Origin: Clostridium lentum
Lineage (GTDB): Bacteria; Bacillota; Clostridia; Clostridiales; Clostridiaceae
DNA: 64,000 nucleotides
Assembly: GCF_014287815.1 (NCBI RefSeq)
Contig: NZ_JACOOQ010000010.1
Span: 1-64,000 of the forward strand
Direction: 5' to 3'
Shown here: piece by piece, positions 17,954 through 28,529 of the stretch
How the letters are laid out: each line of letters begins with the position of its first letter
Numbering within the stretch: position 1 is the stretch's first letter
Notes under the pieces: generated by a model
Told to the model about the DNA's origin: nothing
Databases searched by the model: none
What the model saw: the letters and a program-made list of their open reading frames with translations, nothing else
Program-made: the position numbers and the translations under genes

Positions 17954-17994
17954 AAAAATAAAACCATGGAGAAATTCCATGATTTTATTTTTTG
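17954..17994 (-). terminator. Terminator of recN
   Basis: AAAAATAAAACCATGGA pairs with TCCATGATTTTATTTTT around a short AAAT loop, followed on the minus strand by a T run. It lies just past the recN stop at 18017. Confidence 0.8.
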
Positions 17995-18016
17995 CAGTAA
18001 ATTAGTGTATTATGTA

Positions 18017-19717
18017 TTAAATAAATTCATTTTTTATTTCATTTTTCTTAATATTAGCTAATTTAACCATCTCTCTTGAATTATCGATGGCAACATCGCT
18101 TAAGTTATCTCCACCAATCATTTTTGCAATTTCGCAAACCTTGTCTTGCTCATTAAGCATTCTAATCTGAGTAAATGTTTTACCATTTTCAACTTTTTTT
18201 GAAACAAAATAATGATTATCTGATAATGCTGCAATTTGTGGTAAATGTGTAATACATAGAACTTGATGTTTTACTGATACTTGGTACATTTTTTCACCTA
18301 CACGCTTTCCAATGGCACCACTTATTCCAGTATCAATTTCATCAAATATTAACGTTGGGATTTTATCTTTATCAACAAAAACACATTTTAAAGCAAGCAT
18401 TATTCTTGATAATTCACCACCAGATAATACTTTTTCCAACGGTTTTAATGGTTCACCAGGATTTGCCGAAATTAGAAATTGAACATCATCATATCCTCTA
18501 TTATTGGCAATTTCACTTAAATTTACATCTATTTTTATAATAGCTTTTTCTAGTCCTACGTATGATAATTCTTCTTTAATTCTTACTTCTAAGTCTTTAG
18601 CTGACATGCATCTAAATTCATGTAATTTTACTCCTATTTCGCTCATATCTTTCTCAATAACACTTAATTCTTTTTTTAAATTTAGTATTATTTCCTCTGA
18701 ATTAATAAATTCATCATATTGATTTTTAAGCTTTTCTAAAAATTTAAGTATTTCATCAATTGAATCACCATATTTTTTCTTATATAAACTAATTTCATAT
18801 ATTCTTTCATTTATTGCTGCTAATTCATTTTCATCATAATATATTTCATTAGCTATATCTCTAATATCTCTTGTTGATTCTTCAAGTAAATAATACGCTT
18901 CTTCCACTTGAACTCTTTTATCTTTTATCTTTTCTAAATGCATTTCTGAATGTGAAAATTCTGAAATAACTTTAGATAATAATTCTAAAACAGAATTTCC
19001 TTGTGGATTATTATTTAAATAATTATATGAATTTATAAGGCTAGAAGATATCTTTTCAGCATTTGCTAAAATATTATATTGTTCTCGCAAATCTTCTTCT
19101 TCACCTGGCTTAAGCTTTGCTTTTTCAATATCATCTATTTGGAACTTTATATAATCAAGAATCTTTTCCCTATCGTCATTACCTTTCAATTCATTGATTT
19201 TATCTTCTATCTGCGAATGTCTATTTTTAACTATTTCAAATTGCTCTAATAAAGGACTTATATTTTCAGAGTTATACTCATCTAAATATAATATATGTGT
19301 TCCTTTACTTAATAAAGATTGATTTTGATGTTGACCATGAATATCTAAAAGCTTTTCTCTTATTCTTTTTAACTGTGATAAGACAATAGTTTTTCCATTT
19401 ACTTTAATTATACTTTTTCCTGAAATAGTTGTTTCTCTTGATACAACTAATAATTCATCATTTTCTATATTTAAATCATTTAATAACGTATATATTTCAT
19501 TATTTTCCATATCAAATATAGCTTCTACATAAGTTTTATCTTCGCCATACCTAATAAGCTCTTTAGAAAACTTTCCACCTAATACATAGTCTATAGTATC
19601 TATTAAAATCGATTTACCAGCACCAGTTTCTCCAGATAAAATATTGAATCCAGCTCCAAACTCAACAGATAATTCTTGGATTAAAGCAAAATTCTTTATA
19701 TTTAAAACAACAAGCAT
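18017..19717 (-). CDS. recN: DNA repair protein RecN
   Basis: A 566-residue SMC-like ATPase that acts early at double-strand breaks. Walker A GETGAGKS is at residues 30-37, the central part is coiled coil, and the C-terminal half has the ABC signature LSGGELSRIMLALK and Walker B TLIFDEIDTGISG. Length is normal for the family. It follows argR with a 19-base gap behind AAAGGTGG, the usual argR-recN pairing. No SOS box is visible directly before recN here. Confidence 0.97.
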   Translation of the reverse strand: MLVVLNIKNFALIQELSVEFGAGFNILSGETGAGKSILIDTIDYVLGGKFSKELIRYGEDKTYVEAIFDMENNEIYTLLNDLNIENDELLVVSRETTISGKSIIKVNGKTIVLSQLKRIREKLLDIHGQHQNQSLLSKGTHILYLDEYNSENISPLLEQFEIVKNRHSQIEDKINELKGNDDREKILDYIKFQIDDIEKAKLKPGEEEDLREQYNILANAEKISSSLINSYNYLNNNPQGNSVLELLSKVISEFSHSEMHLEKIKDKRVQVEEAYYLLEESTRDIRDIANEIYYDENELAAINERIYEISLYKKKYGDSIDEILKFLEKLKNQYDEFINSEEIILNLKKELSVIEKDMSEIGVKLHEFRCMSAKDLEVRIKEELSYVGLEKAIIKIDVNLSEIANNRGYDDVQFLISANPGEPLKPLEKVLSGGELSRIMLALKCVFVDKDKIPTLIFDEIDTGISGAIGKRVGEKMYQVSVKHQVLCITHLPQIAALSDNHYFVSKKVENGKTFTQIRMLNEQDKVCEIAKMIGGDNLSDVAIDNSREMVKLANIKKNEIKNEFI

Positions 19718-19736
19718 TATAACCCACCTTTTAAAT

Positions 19737-20186
19737 TTATAAAATTATTTTTCTAATTTTTGTTATTAACTCTAAAGCTTTTTCTTCAGTTCTTATTAAT
19801 ATAAATATTGTATTATCACCAGCTATTGTTCCAGCAATGTCTGCTGAATATAAGCTATCTATAGCTTCAGCAGCAGCAGAAGCAGCACCAGTTAGTGTTT
19901 TTACTACTACAAACTTATCAACCTTTTCCACTGATATAGCTGAATTAGCAAGTATACTATAAAGCTTATCATTTAGGTTTCTTTCTTCCTTAGTTGGAGC
20001 CACATATCTATATTTACCTGACATGCTTTGTACTTTTAAGAGCTTTAATATCTTTATATCTCTTGAAATAGTAGCTTGAGTAACTTCAAAACCACTTGCC
20101 TTTAACTCTTCCGCTAACTCTTCTTGTGTTTCTATTTCTTTTTCATTAATTATCTCTAAAATTCTATTATGTCTCTTTGATTTCAT
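19737..20186 (-). CDS. argR: Arginine repressor ArgR
   Basis: A 149-residue regulator with an N-terminal winged helix (residues 1-70; [15 protein letters not shown] recognition region) and a C-terminal hexamerisation/arginine-binding domain ([18 protein letters not shown]). It represses arginine biosynthesis and activates catabolism. The start codon begins one base after the nadK stop, so the two are translated as a pair. Confidence 0.96.
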   Translation of the reverse strand: MKSKRHNRILEIINEKEIETQEELAEELKASGFEVTQATISRDIKILKLLKVQSMSGKYRYVAPTKEERNLNDKLYSILANSAISVEKVDKFVVVKTLTGAASAAAEAIDSLYSADIAGTIAGDNTIFILIRTEEKALELITKIRKIIL

Positions 20187-21032
20187 CTACTCACCTTCTT
20201 CTTTCTCTGAGTTATATAGTATTTTTTTTCTTAAAACATTAAAATAATCATAATCATCAAGAAGGATTATTTCTGCATAATGTTCAGATTTCGTAATAGT
20301 TATTATTTCATCATCTTCCTTTTTAATGACTTTTTGTCCATCAACAGTAAGATATATCTCTTCGTTGTTATTATCAACCTTGATTTCTATCACAGAGCTG
20401 CTATTTAATACTATAGGCTGCATTGCCTTTGTATGTGGACAGATAGGTGTTATTGTTACAACATCAACATCTGGATAGATAAATGGTCCTCCTGCTGAAA
20501 AAGAATATGCTGTAGAGCCAGTTGGTGTAGCAATAATAAGTCCATCACCCTTAAACGATATATAAAGTTTTTTATCAATGTATATATCAAATTTAATTAT
20601 TCTTGATAAAGTTCCTCTTGCTATTACCACATCATTTAAAGCCCTTAATACATTAGATTTTTCTCCATTATTACATTGCAATAGTATCCTCTTCTGTTTA
20701 CTATATAAGCCTTTTTTTATCTTTTTTAAAGAACTCTCAAGTTCTCCGTATTCTACACTGGACAGGAATCCTAAATTACCAATATTCACTCCTAAAATAG
20801 GAATATCTTTATACCCATTTATATCTCGCGCTACACTAAGTATAGTACCATCTCCACCTAAAACAATTACAAGATCAATATCATCATCTATTTCATTAGA
20901 TGCAAGTTCATAACTATTTAAAACTTTAATTTTAACGCCCTCAAATTCATGTGATACCTTTGATATAACATTATATAATATAAGTCCGTCTTTATCTTTA
21001 GAAGGATTTAAAGCTATTAAAACATGCTTCAT
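20187..21032 (-). CDS. nadK: NAD kinase
   Basis: A 281-residue enzyme that phosphorylates NAD to NADP. The GGDGTIL motif (about residues 59-65) and NxGxLGFLS (NIGNLGFLSS) and the later TPTGSTAYSFSAGGP motif are all present. It starts behind AGGGGTGAGG and is directly followed by argR. Cytosolic; length is normal. Confidence 0.96.
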   Translation of the reverse strand: MKHVLIALNPSKDKDGLILYNVISKVSHEFEGVKIKVLNSYELASNEIDDDIDLVIVLGGDGTILSVARDINGYKDIPILGVNIGNLGFLSSVEYGELESSLKKIKKGLYSKQKRILLQCNNGEKSNVLRALNDVVIARGTLSRIIKFDIYIDKKLYISFKGDGLIIATPTGSTAYSFSAGGPFIYPDVDVVTITPICPHTKAMQPIVLNSSSVIEIKVDNNNEEIYLTVDGQKVIKKEDDEIITITKSEHYAEIILLDDYDYFNVLRKKILYNSEKEEGE

Positions 21033-21062
21033 AACCTCACCCCTAATAATTTATAATACACC

Positions 21063-21088
21063 TAAAGCCAGCTATATTAAAGCTGGCT
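21063..21088 (-). terminator. Hairpin overlapping the tlyA stop codon
   Basis: AGCCAGCT (21066-21073) pairs with AGCTGGCT (21081-21088). It overlaps the last codons of tlyA; the T run is short, so attenuation rather than full termination is possible before nadK. Confidence 0.55.
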
Positions 21089-21886
21089 ATGTGAATCTTC
21101 AATAATTTGATCTATAACATCAAATTTAAAATCAGTTTCTCTTTCTTTGTTCTTAGTGAAATAAACTAGGTATTCTCTATTACCTTCTGGCCCCTTAATT
21201 GGTGAGAAGCTTAGTCCAAGCACTGTCAGTTCATTATCTATTAAGAAATTAACTATATTTGTAACAACTTCCTTATGAACAGATTTATCTCTTACAACAC
21301 CCTTCTTACCTACTTTATCTTTTCCTGCTTCGAATTGAGGCTTAATTAATGCAACTACACATCCATCATCCTTTAATAATTCTTTTACAGCTGGCATAAT
21401 AGTTCTCAGAGATATAAAAGATACATCTATTGATGCAAAGTCAAGTTTTTCACCTATATCTTCTGGTGTTACATATCTTATATTAGTTCTCTCCATACAA
21501 ACTACTCTTTCATCAGTTCTTAGTTTCCAAGCAAATTGCCCATAACCAACATCCACTGAAAATACTTTTTTTGCATGATTTTGTAGCATACAATCTGTAA
21601 ACCCACCTGTTGAAGCACCTATATCCATACATACAGCATCAGTTAAATCAATGTTAAATTCCTTCATTGCTTTTTCAAGCTTAAATCCACCACGGCTTAC
21701 ATAAGGCATCTTTTCTCCTCTGTAAACTATGTCAGCTTCAACACTTACCTTTTCTCCAACTTTATCTACTTTCTGTCCATCTACATAAACTAAGCCAGCC
21801 ATAATACTTGTTTTTGCTCTTTCTCTTGAAGTGCATATACCTTTTTCAACTAAAAGTACATCTAATCTTTCCTTTTTAACTGCCAT
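21077..21886 (-). CDS. tlyA: TlyA-family rRNA 2'-O-methyltransferase
   Basis: A 269-residue protein with an N-terminal S4 RNA-binding domain (ERLDVLLVEKGICTSRERAK) and a C-terminal FtsJ-like methyltransferase with the SAM loop MDIGASTGGFTD (about residues 83-95). Family members 2'-O-methylate 16S and 23S rRNA. It lies in the conserved dxs-tlyA-nadK-argR-recN order. The hemolysin name used for the family is historical; no toxin role is implied. Confidence 0.94.
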   Translation of the reverse strand: MAVKKERLDVLLVEKGICTSRERAKTSIMAGLVYVDGQKVDKVGEKVSVEADIVYRGEKMPYVSRGGFKLEKAMKEFNIDLTDAVCMDIGASTGGFTDCMLQNHAKKVFSVDVGYGQFAWKLRTDERVVCMERTNIRYVTPEDIGEKLDFASIDVSFISLRTIMPAVKELLKDDGCVVALIKPQFEAGKDKVGKKGVVRDKSVHKEVVTNIVNFLIDNELTVLGLSFSPIKGPEGNREYLVYFTKNKERETDFKFDVIDQIIEDSHSQL

Positions 21887-21900
21887 TGGTTTCTCCTTTT

Positions 21901-23760
21901 TTATTTAATCATTGTAATAACAGTATTCTTTATTGCGACTGAATCTAATCCATATTCTGAGTAAAGCAAATCAACTTTTCCATGGGGAATAAACTCATCT
22001 TTATATGATAGAGATTTAAATTTGCCTTTAAAACCTAAATTATATAATGATTCTATAACATAGCTTCCAAATCCTCCATTGCCAACATTATCTTCAACTG
22101 TAATGATATCATAATTATTTTCAACTAATTCTTTCAACATTTCTAAATCTAAAGGCTTTATAAATGAAGCTGAAATAATTGTAGGATTAATTCCTTCTTT
22201 AATAAGTCCTTCATTGGCAATCATTGCATATTGTACCATTTTACCTACAGAAATTATAGCTACTTTATCACCATCTATAATCTTTTCCCATTTCCCATAT
22301 TTTATTTCACTTAGTGGAGTTAATTTATGATAAAAATCCCCTTCTCTTGGATATCTAATTGCTATAGGCCTATTTTCTTTTAGAGCCCACTTCATCATCA
22401 CTGATAGTTCTTCTACTTGCTTAGGAGCAAGTACCGTCATATTTGGTATTAAAGATAGATATGATAAATCAAAAACTCCCTGATGTGTTTCTCCATCATC
22501 ACCAACAATCCCTGCTCTATCTACTGCAAAAATTACTGGTAGGTTTTGAATACAAACATCATGTATAATCTGATCAAAAGCTCTTTGCAAGAATGTTGAA
22601 TATACTGCAAATATTGGTCTTAAACCAGCACTGGCCATACCTGCGGATAAAGTAGTTGCATGTTCTTCAGCTATTCCCACATCAAAAAATCTATTAGGAT
22701 AAAGTTTAGCAAATTCATTAAGGCCAGTTCCATCTGGCATTGCAGCTGTTAAACATACTAACTTTTCATTTTTTTCTGCTTCTGCAACTACAAAATTCCC
22801 AAAAGCTTTTGAGTATTTTATTTCAGGGTTATCATTATTTTTTTCTGTATTATCATTTATACCAGATACTCCATGGTATTTATTAGGATTTTCCTCAGCA
22901 AGTTCATATCCCTTACCTTTTTTTGTTATCACATGAATAAGCACTGGTCCATCTATTTGTTTAGCACGTGTTAATACCTCATTCATTAACTCAATATCAT
23001 GTCCATCAATTGGACCTATATATTTTAGTCCCATTTCTTCAAACATCTTTGATGGAACAACTAGATTTTTAATACTATCTTTAATTTTATGAATTGAGTT
23101 GGCAACACTTTTACCAACTACTGAAGTATTAAGCGTTTGATTTATTTCATTCTTTATTTTATTATAATTAGGAGCAACTCTAAGCATATTTAAATGATTA
23201 GATAATGCCCCAACATTCTTACTGATTGACATTTGATTATCGTTTAAAATAATAATCATCTTGCTTTTATTAAAGCCTAAATCATTTATGGCTTCTAAGG
23301 CCATTCCACCTGTAAGTGCTCCATCTCCAATTACTGCTACAACATTGTAATCTTCCTTTAATATATCTCTTGCTCTTGCTATCCCTAAAGCTGCTGATAT
23401 AGATGTACTACTATGACCTGTTCCAAAGGCATCGTATTCACTTTCACTTATCTTAGGAAATCCACTAATTCCTTTATATTTTCTTAGTGTACTAAATTGA
23501 TTTTTTCTACCTGATAACATTTTATGTACATAGCTCTGATGACCAACATCCCATACAATCTTATCTTTCTCTAAATTAAAATTTTTATATAAACTTAATG
23601 TTAACTCAACTACTCCAAGGTTTGATGATAAATGTCCTCCAGTTTTAAGAACATTATCTATTAAGAATTCTCTTATTTCATTTGAAAGTATTGTTAATTC
23701 TTTATTACTAAACTTATGGACATCAATTGGTGAACTAATCTTGTCTAATAACTTTGACAT
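21901..23760 (-). CDS. dxs: 1-deoxy-D-xylulose-5-phosphate synthase
   Basis: A 619-residue thiamine-diphosphate enzyme joining pyruvate and glyceraldehyde-3-phosphate in the first step of the MEP isoprenoid pathway. The TPP motif GDGALTGGMALEAIN (near residue 145), the transketolase pyrimidine domain with IAEEHATTLSAGMA, and the C-terminal domain are intact. It is directly downstream of ispA with a 16-base gap and AAGGAAGG site. Confidence 0.97.
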   Translation of the reverse strand: MSKLLDKISSPIDVHKFSNKELTILSNEIREFLIDNVLKTGGHLSSNLGVVELTLSLYKNFNLEKDKIVWDVGHQSYVHKMLSGRKNQFSTLRKYKGISGFPKISESEYDAFGTGHSSTSISAALGIARARDILKEDYNVVAVIGDGALTGGMALEAINDLGFNKSKMIIILNDNQMSISKNVGALSNHLNMLRVAPNYNKIKNEINQTLNTSVVGKSVANSIHKIKDSIKNLVVPSKMFEEMGLKYIGPIDGHDIELMNEVLTRAKQIDGPVLIHVITKKGKGYELAEENPNKYHGVSGINDNTEKNNDNPEIKYSKAFGNFVVAEAEKNEKLVCLTAAMPDGTGLNEFAKLYPNRFFDVGIAEEHATTLSAGMASAGLRPIFAVYSTFLQRAFDQIIHDVCIQNLPVIFAVDRAGIVGDDGETHQGVFDLSYLSLIPNMTVLAPKQVEELSVMMKWALKENRPIAIRYPREGDFYHKLTPLSEIKYGKWEKIIDGDKVAIISVGKMVQYAMIANEGLIKEGINPTIISASFIKPLDLEMLKELVENNYDIITVEDNVGNGGFGSYVIESLYNLGFKGKFKSLSYKDEFIPHGKVDLLYSEYGLDSVAIKNTVITMIK

Positions 23761-23776
23761 AAATATCCTTCCTTTG

Positions 23777-24640
23777 TTAAAAATCTCTTTCCAAAAGCTC
23801 TATAGTTAACTTTTTTAAGATATCTGTGTTAACTGAAATCTTCTCTAAAATAGCAATACATTCATCTGTTAAATTTTCACACATTACCTTGCATTCTTCC
23901 AATCCATACATAGTAATGAAATTAGATTTATTTCCATCAGCTAAAGTATTCTTGCCTAATTTGTTCACATCACCAGTTACATCAAGTATATCATCTTTAA
24001 TTTGAAAAGCTAATCCTAAATTCAGCCCAAATTTATTTAATAATTCTATTTCACTTTTGTCTACTTCTGCTAAAATTGCACCTGCTACTATAGAAGCTCT
24101 AATAAGCTCTCCAGTTTTCTTTAGATGCATATAATTTAATTCCTCTTTAGAAATTTTTTTTCCTTCGTTTATGATATCTACGACTTGACCACCTATCATT
24201 CCATCTGCACCAGCAGCATAGGCAATTTCTCTTGCAGCAACAAGTGCATCTTTTCCATTTTTTATCGAGAAATCCATAAGTAAAATCATCGCTTCGTTTA
24301 ATAAGGCATCTCCTGCTAACACTGCAATATTTTCTCCATATACCTTATGATTAGTTGGTTTCCCTCTTCTTAAGTCATCATTATCCATACAAGGCAAATC
24401 ATCATGTATGAGTGAATAAGTATGAATCATTTCAATAGCCGCTGCCATATCAATTATTTCCTTATCTTTACCTTTATACATATTGTATACCAGCATAAAT
24501 AATATAGGGCGTATCCTTTTTCCACCAACATTTAAGCTATAGTTAGCAGCATCATATATTAATGAATTATATGATCCTTTATTTTTAAAGTAATTACTTA
24601 GATAATTATCAACTAATTCTTTCAATTGTTTAATTTTCAT
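23777..24640 (-). CDS. ispA: Polyprenyl synthetase, farnesyl-diphosphate synthase type
   Basis: A protein of about 287 residues with the first Asp-rich motif DDLPCMDNDD and the second DDILD, both needed for Mg-diphosphate binding and chain elongation of isoprenoids. GGKRIRP near residue 37 is conserved. The start at 24640 (MKIKQL) overlaps the end of xseB; ATG 24646 is also possible but leaves AGGG too close. Confidence 0.95.
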   Translation of the reverse strand: MKIKQLKELVDNYLSNYFKNKGSYNSLIYDAANYSLNVGGKRIRPILFMLVYNMYKGKDKEIIDMAAAIEMIHTYSLIHDDLPCMDNDDLRRGKPTNHKVYGENIAVLAGDALLNEAMILLMDFSIKNGKDALVAAREIAYAAGADGMIGGQVVDIINEGKKISKEELNYMHLKKTGELIRASIVAGAILAEVDKSEIELLNKFGLNLGLAFQIKDDILDVTGDVNKLGKNTLADGNKSNFITMYGLEECKVMCENLTDECIAILEKISVNTDILKKLTIELLERDF

Positions 24641-24845
24641 GATCATTTACCCTATCTGAAGCTTCTTTTAGTGTTATAAATTTACCCTCTAAATTAGCTA
24701 GAGTCTTATATAACTTATTAACTAATTTGCTTCCCTTTTCATATTCTTTCATAGCATCTTCAAGACCTAAATCATTGTTTTCTAAAGTCTCAATAGTGGA
24801 TTCTAATAAATTTAGCATTTCATTATAATTTTCTTTTTTTGCCAA
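24630..24845 (-). CDS. xseB: Exodeoxyribonuclease VII small subunit
   Basis: A 71-residue helical protein (MLNLLESTIETLENNDLGLEDAMKEYEKG) typical of XseB, which with XseA degrades single-stranded DNA to oligonucleotides. It begins with TTG preceded by GAGGAGGAG. The 3' end overlaps ispA, giving tight coupling. Confidence 0.95.
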   Translation of the reverse strand: MAKKENYNEMLNLLESTIETLENNDLGLEDAMKEYEKGSKLVNKLYKTLANLEGKFITLKEASDRVNDHEN

Positions 24846-24859
24846 AGCATTCTCCTCCT

Positions 24860-26056
24860 CTACAATAATTTTAAATTCCCCTTAATAATTCCATCACTTA
24901 AGTTTATTTTAACATTCATATCTTTATTAAAATCTTTTATTTCTTTTAGTATATTTCCATTTTCATCTTCTATTATAGCATAACCCTTAGATAAAATATT
25001 TAAAGGACTATGAGCTTGTAATACGTTATTTAGTGAAATTAACTTTTGTTTTTCAAGAGCAATTTTCTTATTAAGCAAACTATCTAGTTTTTCTTTTACT
25101 TTTTCTACTTCTAAATAACTATTTACAACCTTATTCATTGGTGAATTTAAACTTAATATTCTAGAAAAATTATTAATCTTAGATTTTTCATCATTAAATC
25201 TTTCAATCATATACTTATTTAAGTAGTTTTCATATTCACTAATAGTAAAATAAATCTCACTATCTAAAGGTACAGCTAATTCTCCAGCTTGAGAAGGAGT
25301 AGAAGCTCTAAGATCCGCTACAAAATCAGCTATTGTATAATCTACTTCATGACCTACAGCTGAAATAATAGGAATTTCAGAATGAAAAATTTCCTCTGCT
25401 AGAGCTTCCTCATTAAAATTCCATAATTCTTCAATAGAACCTCCACCTCTACCAACAATTATTAAATCAACGTTCTTCTTATTATTAAAATACCTAATTC
25501 CATCTATAATACTCTTAAAAGCACCTTTTCCTTGGACTTGTGCTGGATATAAGAAGAGATCAACAAATCTATTTCTTCTTCTAATAACGTTTTTTATATC
25601 TTCAATTGCTGCACCAGTTGATGATGTGACAATTCCTATGGCTACAGGTTCTTTTGGAATTGGCTTTTTGTTCGCTAAATCAAAATATCCTTGGAGTTCT
25701 AACTTTTTCTTTAATTGTTCATATCTTATGTATAAATCTCCAAGACCTTCCTTTTCAATTTCATTGCAATATATTTGAAAAGTTCCATTTGCTTCATAAG
25801 CTGATACTTTACCTCTTACAATGACATTCATACCATCTTCTAAATTAAATGCCAATTCATATGCTTTATTCTTAAACATAATACAGTTTATTTTACCACT
25901 ATCATCTTTTAGAGAAAAATATATATGTCCTGATGAATGATATTTTAAATTAGAAATCTCCCCTTTTACAGAGAGATTATTTAATATAAAGTCATTATCT
26001 AATATTTTTTTTATATAACTATTCAATTCTGATACAGATAATGTTTTAATTTTCAT
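24860..26056 (-). CDS. xseA: Exodeoxyribonuclease VII large subunit
   Basis: A 398-residue catalytic subunit. The N-terminal OB fold ([16 protein letters not shown]) binds ssDNA and the central domain has [14 protein letters not shown] and the [16 protein letters not shown] motif, both hallmarks. A coiled-coil region follows. It starts 3 bases after folD and precedes xseB. Confidence 0.96.
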   Translation of the reverse strand: MKIKTLSVSELNSYIKKILDNDFILNNLSVKGEISNLKYHSSGHIYFSLKDDSGKINCIMFKNKAYELAFNLEDGMNVIVRGKVSAYEANGTFQIYCNEIEKEGLGDLYIRYEQLKKKLELQGYFDLANKKPIPKEPVAIGIVTSSTGAAIEDIKNVIRRRNRFVDLFLYPAQVQGKGAFKSIIDGIRYFNNKKNVDLIIVGRGGGSIEELWNFNEEALAEEIFHSEIPIISAVGHEVDYTIADFVADLRASTPSQAGELAVPLDSEIYFTISEYENYLNKYMIERFNDEKSKINNFSRILSLNSPMNKVVNSYLEVEKVKEKLDSLLNKKIALEKQKLISLNNVLQAHSPLNILSKGYAIIEDENGNILKEIKDFNKDMNVKINLSDGIIKGNLKLL

Positions 26057-26058
26057 AA

Positions 26059-26895
26059 TTATTTCAATGCCTCACAAACATTTTTCATTAAAAGTGTAGT
26101 TGTTAATGATCCTACTCCACCTGGCACTTTTGTCATATAAGATACTTTTCCTATAACATCATCAATTAAAACATCACCAGTTATTTTACCATTTAAAGAA
26201 GATGTACCAACATCTATAACAATTGCTTCTTCTTTTACATATGAAGAATCGATGTAATTTGGAATGCCAATAGCTAAAATAAGTATATCTGCTCTTTGAC
26301 ATACACTTTGAAGATCCTTAGTCTTAGAATGACAAACAGTAACTGTACAGTTTCTTTCTAGCATTAAAACAGCTACAGGCTTACCTACAATATTGCTACG
26401 TCCAACAACAACTACTTCTTTTCCTTGAAGATTAATATTTAAGCTATCTAAGATTGTTACCACAGAATTAGGAGTACATGGTATGAATTTCTTGTGACCT
26501 GCATATAATTTACCTTGATTGATATAAGTTAAACAGTCTATATCCTTATCTGGTGATATGTATGAGATTACCTTTTTCTCATCAATATGTTTTGGTAATG
26601 GTAATTGAAGTATAATTCCATGAATTTTCTCATTATTATTTAATGATATTATCTCATTAATTAAATTTTCTTCAGTAGTAGATTCTTTTAATAATATTTT
26701 TTCAAACAATATGCCTAAAGAATTAGCCACTTTTTCTTGACTATTAATGTAAAAAATAGATCCACCATCTTCACCTACAACAATTGATGCTATCTTAGGT
26801 ATAATTTCTCCATTATTTGCTCTTTGAGAAACAAATTCAGCAATTTGCCCTTTTATGCTCTTAGCTAAATCTATAACGTTTATTATTTCTCCCAT
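26059..26895 (-). CDS. folD: Bifunctional methylene-THF dehydrogenase/cyclohydrolase FolD
   Basis: A 278-residue enzyme interconverting 5,10-methylene-, methenyl- and 10-formyl-tetrahydrofolate. The catalytic IFYINSQEK segment with Lys, the QLPLPKH motif, the NADP-binding GRSNIVGKP and the C-terminal [16 protein letters not shown] motif are present. Behind GGGGAG; upstream of xseA. Confidence 0.97.
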   Translation of the reverse strand: MGEIINVIDLAKSIKGQIAEFVSQRANNGEIIPKIASIVVGEDGGSIFYINSQEKVANSLGILFEKILLKESTTEENLINEIISLNNNEKIHGIILQLPLPKHIDEKKVISYISPDKDIDCLTYINQGKLYAGHKKFIPCTPNSVVTILDSLNINLQGKEVVVVGRSNIVGKPVAVLMLERNCTVTVCHSKTKDLQSVCQRADILILAIGIPNYIDSSYVKEEAIVIDVGTSSLNGKITGDVLIDDVIGKVSYMTKVPGGVGSLTTTLLMKNVCEALK

Positions 26896-26922
26896 TCTCT
26901 ATAACTCCCCAACAACTTATAT

Positions 26923-27330
26923 TTATTTTATATTCTTAAATGCTTTATCTAAAGCTCCATTAACAAATGATACACTCTTATCATCTGAATACTTTTTAGT
27001 AAGCTCAATTGCTTCGTTTATAGCAACTACCTCTGGAACATCATCAATATAAAGCATTTCTGCAATTGCTAATCTTACGATTATTAAATTAACTTTAGAA
27101 ACTCTCTCTATAGTCCAGTTAATTAATGAATTTTTTATTATTTCATCAATTTCTTCTTTGTAATCTGTAACAGATTTCATAACTTCTTTTATATATTCTA
27201 AATCTATAGTCTTTAAATCCATTTCGTAGTTTTCAATAAAGCTTTCTATAGTTTGTTCATAGGAATTCTTGCTTATTTCCATACTGAATAATAATTCCAT
27301 TGCTATTTCTCTTGATCTTTTTCTTTTCAT
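26923..27330 (-). CDS. nusB: Transcription antitermination factor NusB
   Basis: A 135-residue all-helical protein matching NusB (KRSREIAMELLFSMEI at the start; VPEVVAINEAIELTKKYSDDKSVSFVNGALD at the end), which binds boxA with NusE in rRNA antitermination. The start at 27330 follows GGAGGAAAT; the upstream ATG at 27360 would precede the ribosome binding site. Confidence 0.96.
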   Translation of the reverse strand: MKRKRSREIAMELLFSMEISKNSYEQTIESFIENYEMDLKTIDLEYIKEVMKSVTDYKEEIDEIIKNSLINWTIERVSKVNLIIVRLAIAEMLYIDDVPEVVAINEAIELTKKYSDDKSVSFVNGALDKAFKNIK

Positions 27331-27465
27331 ATTTCCTCCTAAGTATCCTCTAAACATCATATATTAGTTTTATTATAAACTTTCATCATATTAATTAAAC
27401 ATATGTATATTACAATATTATTAACATTATGTCTATTAAAAGTTATTATCTTTCTCTCCTGCAAT

Positions 27466-27490
27466 GAGAAACCCTCTGAATTTCAGAGGG
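27466..27490 (-). terminator. Terminator of the Asp23 gene
   Basis: CCCTCTGAA pairs with TTCAGAGGG, followed on the minus strand by TTTCTC. It lies 8 bases past the asp23 stop. Confidence 0.7.
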
Positions 27491-27497
27491 CTATCAA

Positions 27498-27887
27498 TTA
27501 AACTTCTTTTTCTAAGTTTTGTTCCTTTTTAGGAACATATATGTTTTGAACATTTACATTAACTGCTTCAACATTTAACCCTGTCATAGCTTCAACGGTC
27601 TTCTTAACATTTTCTTGAACTAAACTTATCACTTCGGGAATATTTATTCCATACTCAACAGCAACAGTTAATTCAATAGTTGCAGCATCTTCACCTAAGG
27701 TTACTTTTACGCTCTTTCCTGTTGTAGTCTTCTTACCTTTTAGAATTTGAGATATATTATTGCCAACTCCTGTTGGAATTTCAACTATTCCTTGTATCTC
27801 TTCAGCAGCTATACTGGCTATAACACTTACAACTTCATCAGATATTCTAACTACGCCTAAAGTAGATTCGTCCTTAATATTTTCCAT
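27498..27887 (-). CDS. Asp23/Gls24 family envelope stress protein
   Basis: A 129-residue protein of the Asp23 (YqhY-like) family: TLGVVRISDEVVSVIASIAAEEI start and VNVQNIYVPK end. In B. subtilis yqhY sits in the same place, between spoIIIAH and nusB, and is linked to fatty-acid synthesis and membrane homeostasis. GGAGGGTG precedes the ATG. Function here is inferred from synteny. Confidence 0.9.
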   Translation of the reverse strand: MENIKDESTLGVVRISDEVVSVIASIAAEEIQGIVEIPTGVGNNISQILKGKKTTTGKSVKVTLGEDAATIELTVAVEYGINIPEVISLVQENVKKTVEAMTGLNVEAVNVNVQNIYVPKKEQNLEKEV

Positions 27888-27973
27888 ACTTCACCCTCCT
27901 CAAGGTATACAGTTTAGCACACCTCATTTATCATAGGTACATTATAACAAAATACATTAATTATGACAACGTA

Positions 27974-28492
27974 TTATTTCTTTGCTAGTATTGTAATATC
28001 AGTTAATGTAGTTATATCTTCCACAGATTTTTGAATTAAACCTGATTCTTCTTTAGTTAAATCCGCATCAACCTTCACATAAACTTTTACCTTATTATTA
28101 TCTATCATACATATTGCATCTTCATATCCTTGATTTTTAATATCCTGTTCTACACTGCTTTCTTGAGCTTTTATATTAGTTTTATCTATTAACTTTTGAT
28201 TTGCTATGTCTTTTTGCTCTTGAGAAGTAGTTTCATCATTTTTAATAGATTCTAGATTTTCAACATAAAGGGAATCCTCTTGATCTTTAGCTGCTCTCAT
28301 ATTATAAAAATAATCTTGTGTGCTCAATGTTTCCTTATCCTCATCTGTTGTTTTATCATCATTTTGCTGCAATACCGCACCCAAATCTCCTGGATCATTA
28401 AATCCATCCTTATTAAGCTTAGATGCTAGTACACCTACACAAACAATTAAAGCCATCAGTGTAAAAATAATTGCAAATTGTCTTTTTGTCAT
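27974..28492 (-). CDS. spoIIIAH: Stage III sporulation protein AH
   Basis: A 172-residue single-pass protein of the mother-cell membrane. In Bacillus its extracellular domain pairs with forespore SpoIIQ to form the feeding channel. A membrane segment at residues 5-22 is followed by an acidic linker and a YscJ/FliF-like domain at the C-terminus. ATG 28492 follows GGGAGGAG. Last gene of the operon. Confidence 0.93.
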   Translation of the reverse strand: MTKRQFAIIFTLMALIVCVGVLASKLNKDGFNDPGDLGAVLQQNDDKTTDEDKETLSTQDYFYNMRAAKDQEDSLYVENLESIKNDETTSQEQKDIANQKLIDKTNIKAQESSVEQDIKNQGYEDAICMIDNNKVKVYVKVDADLTKEESGLIQKSVEDITTLTDITILAKK

Positions 28493-28529
28493 ATATACTC
28501 CTCCCATATACTTTCTAACAAATTATATG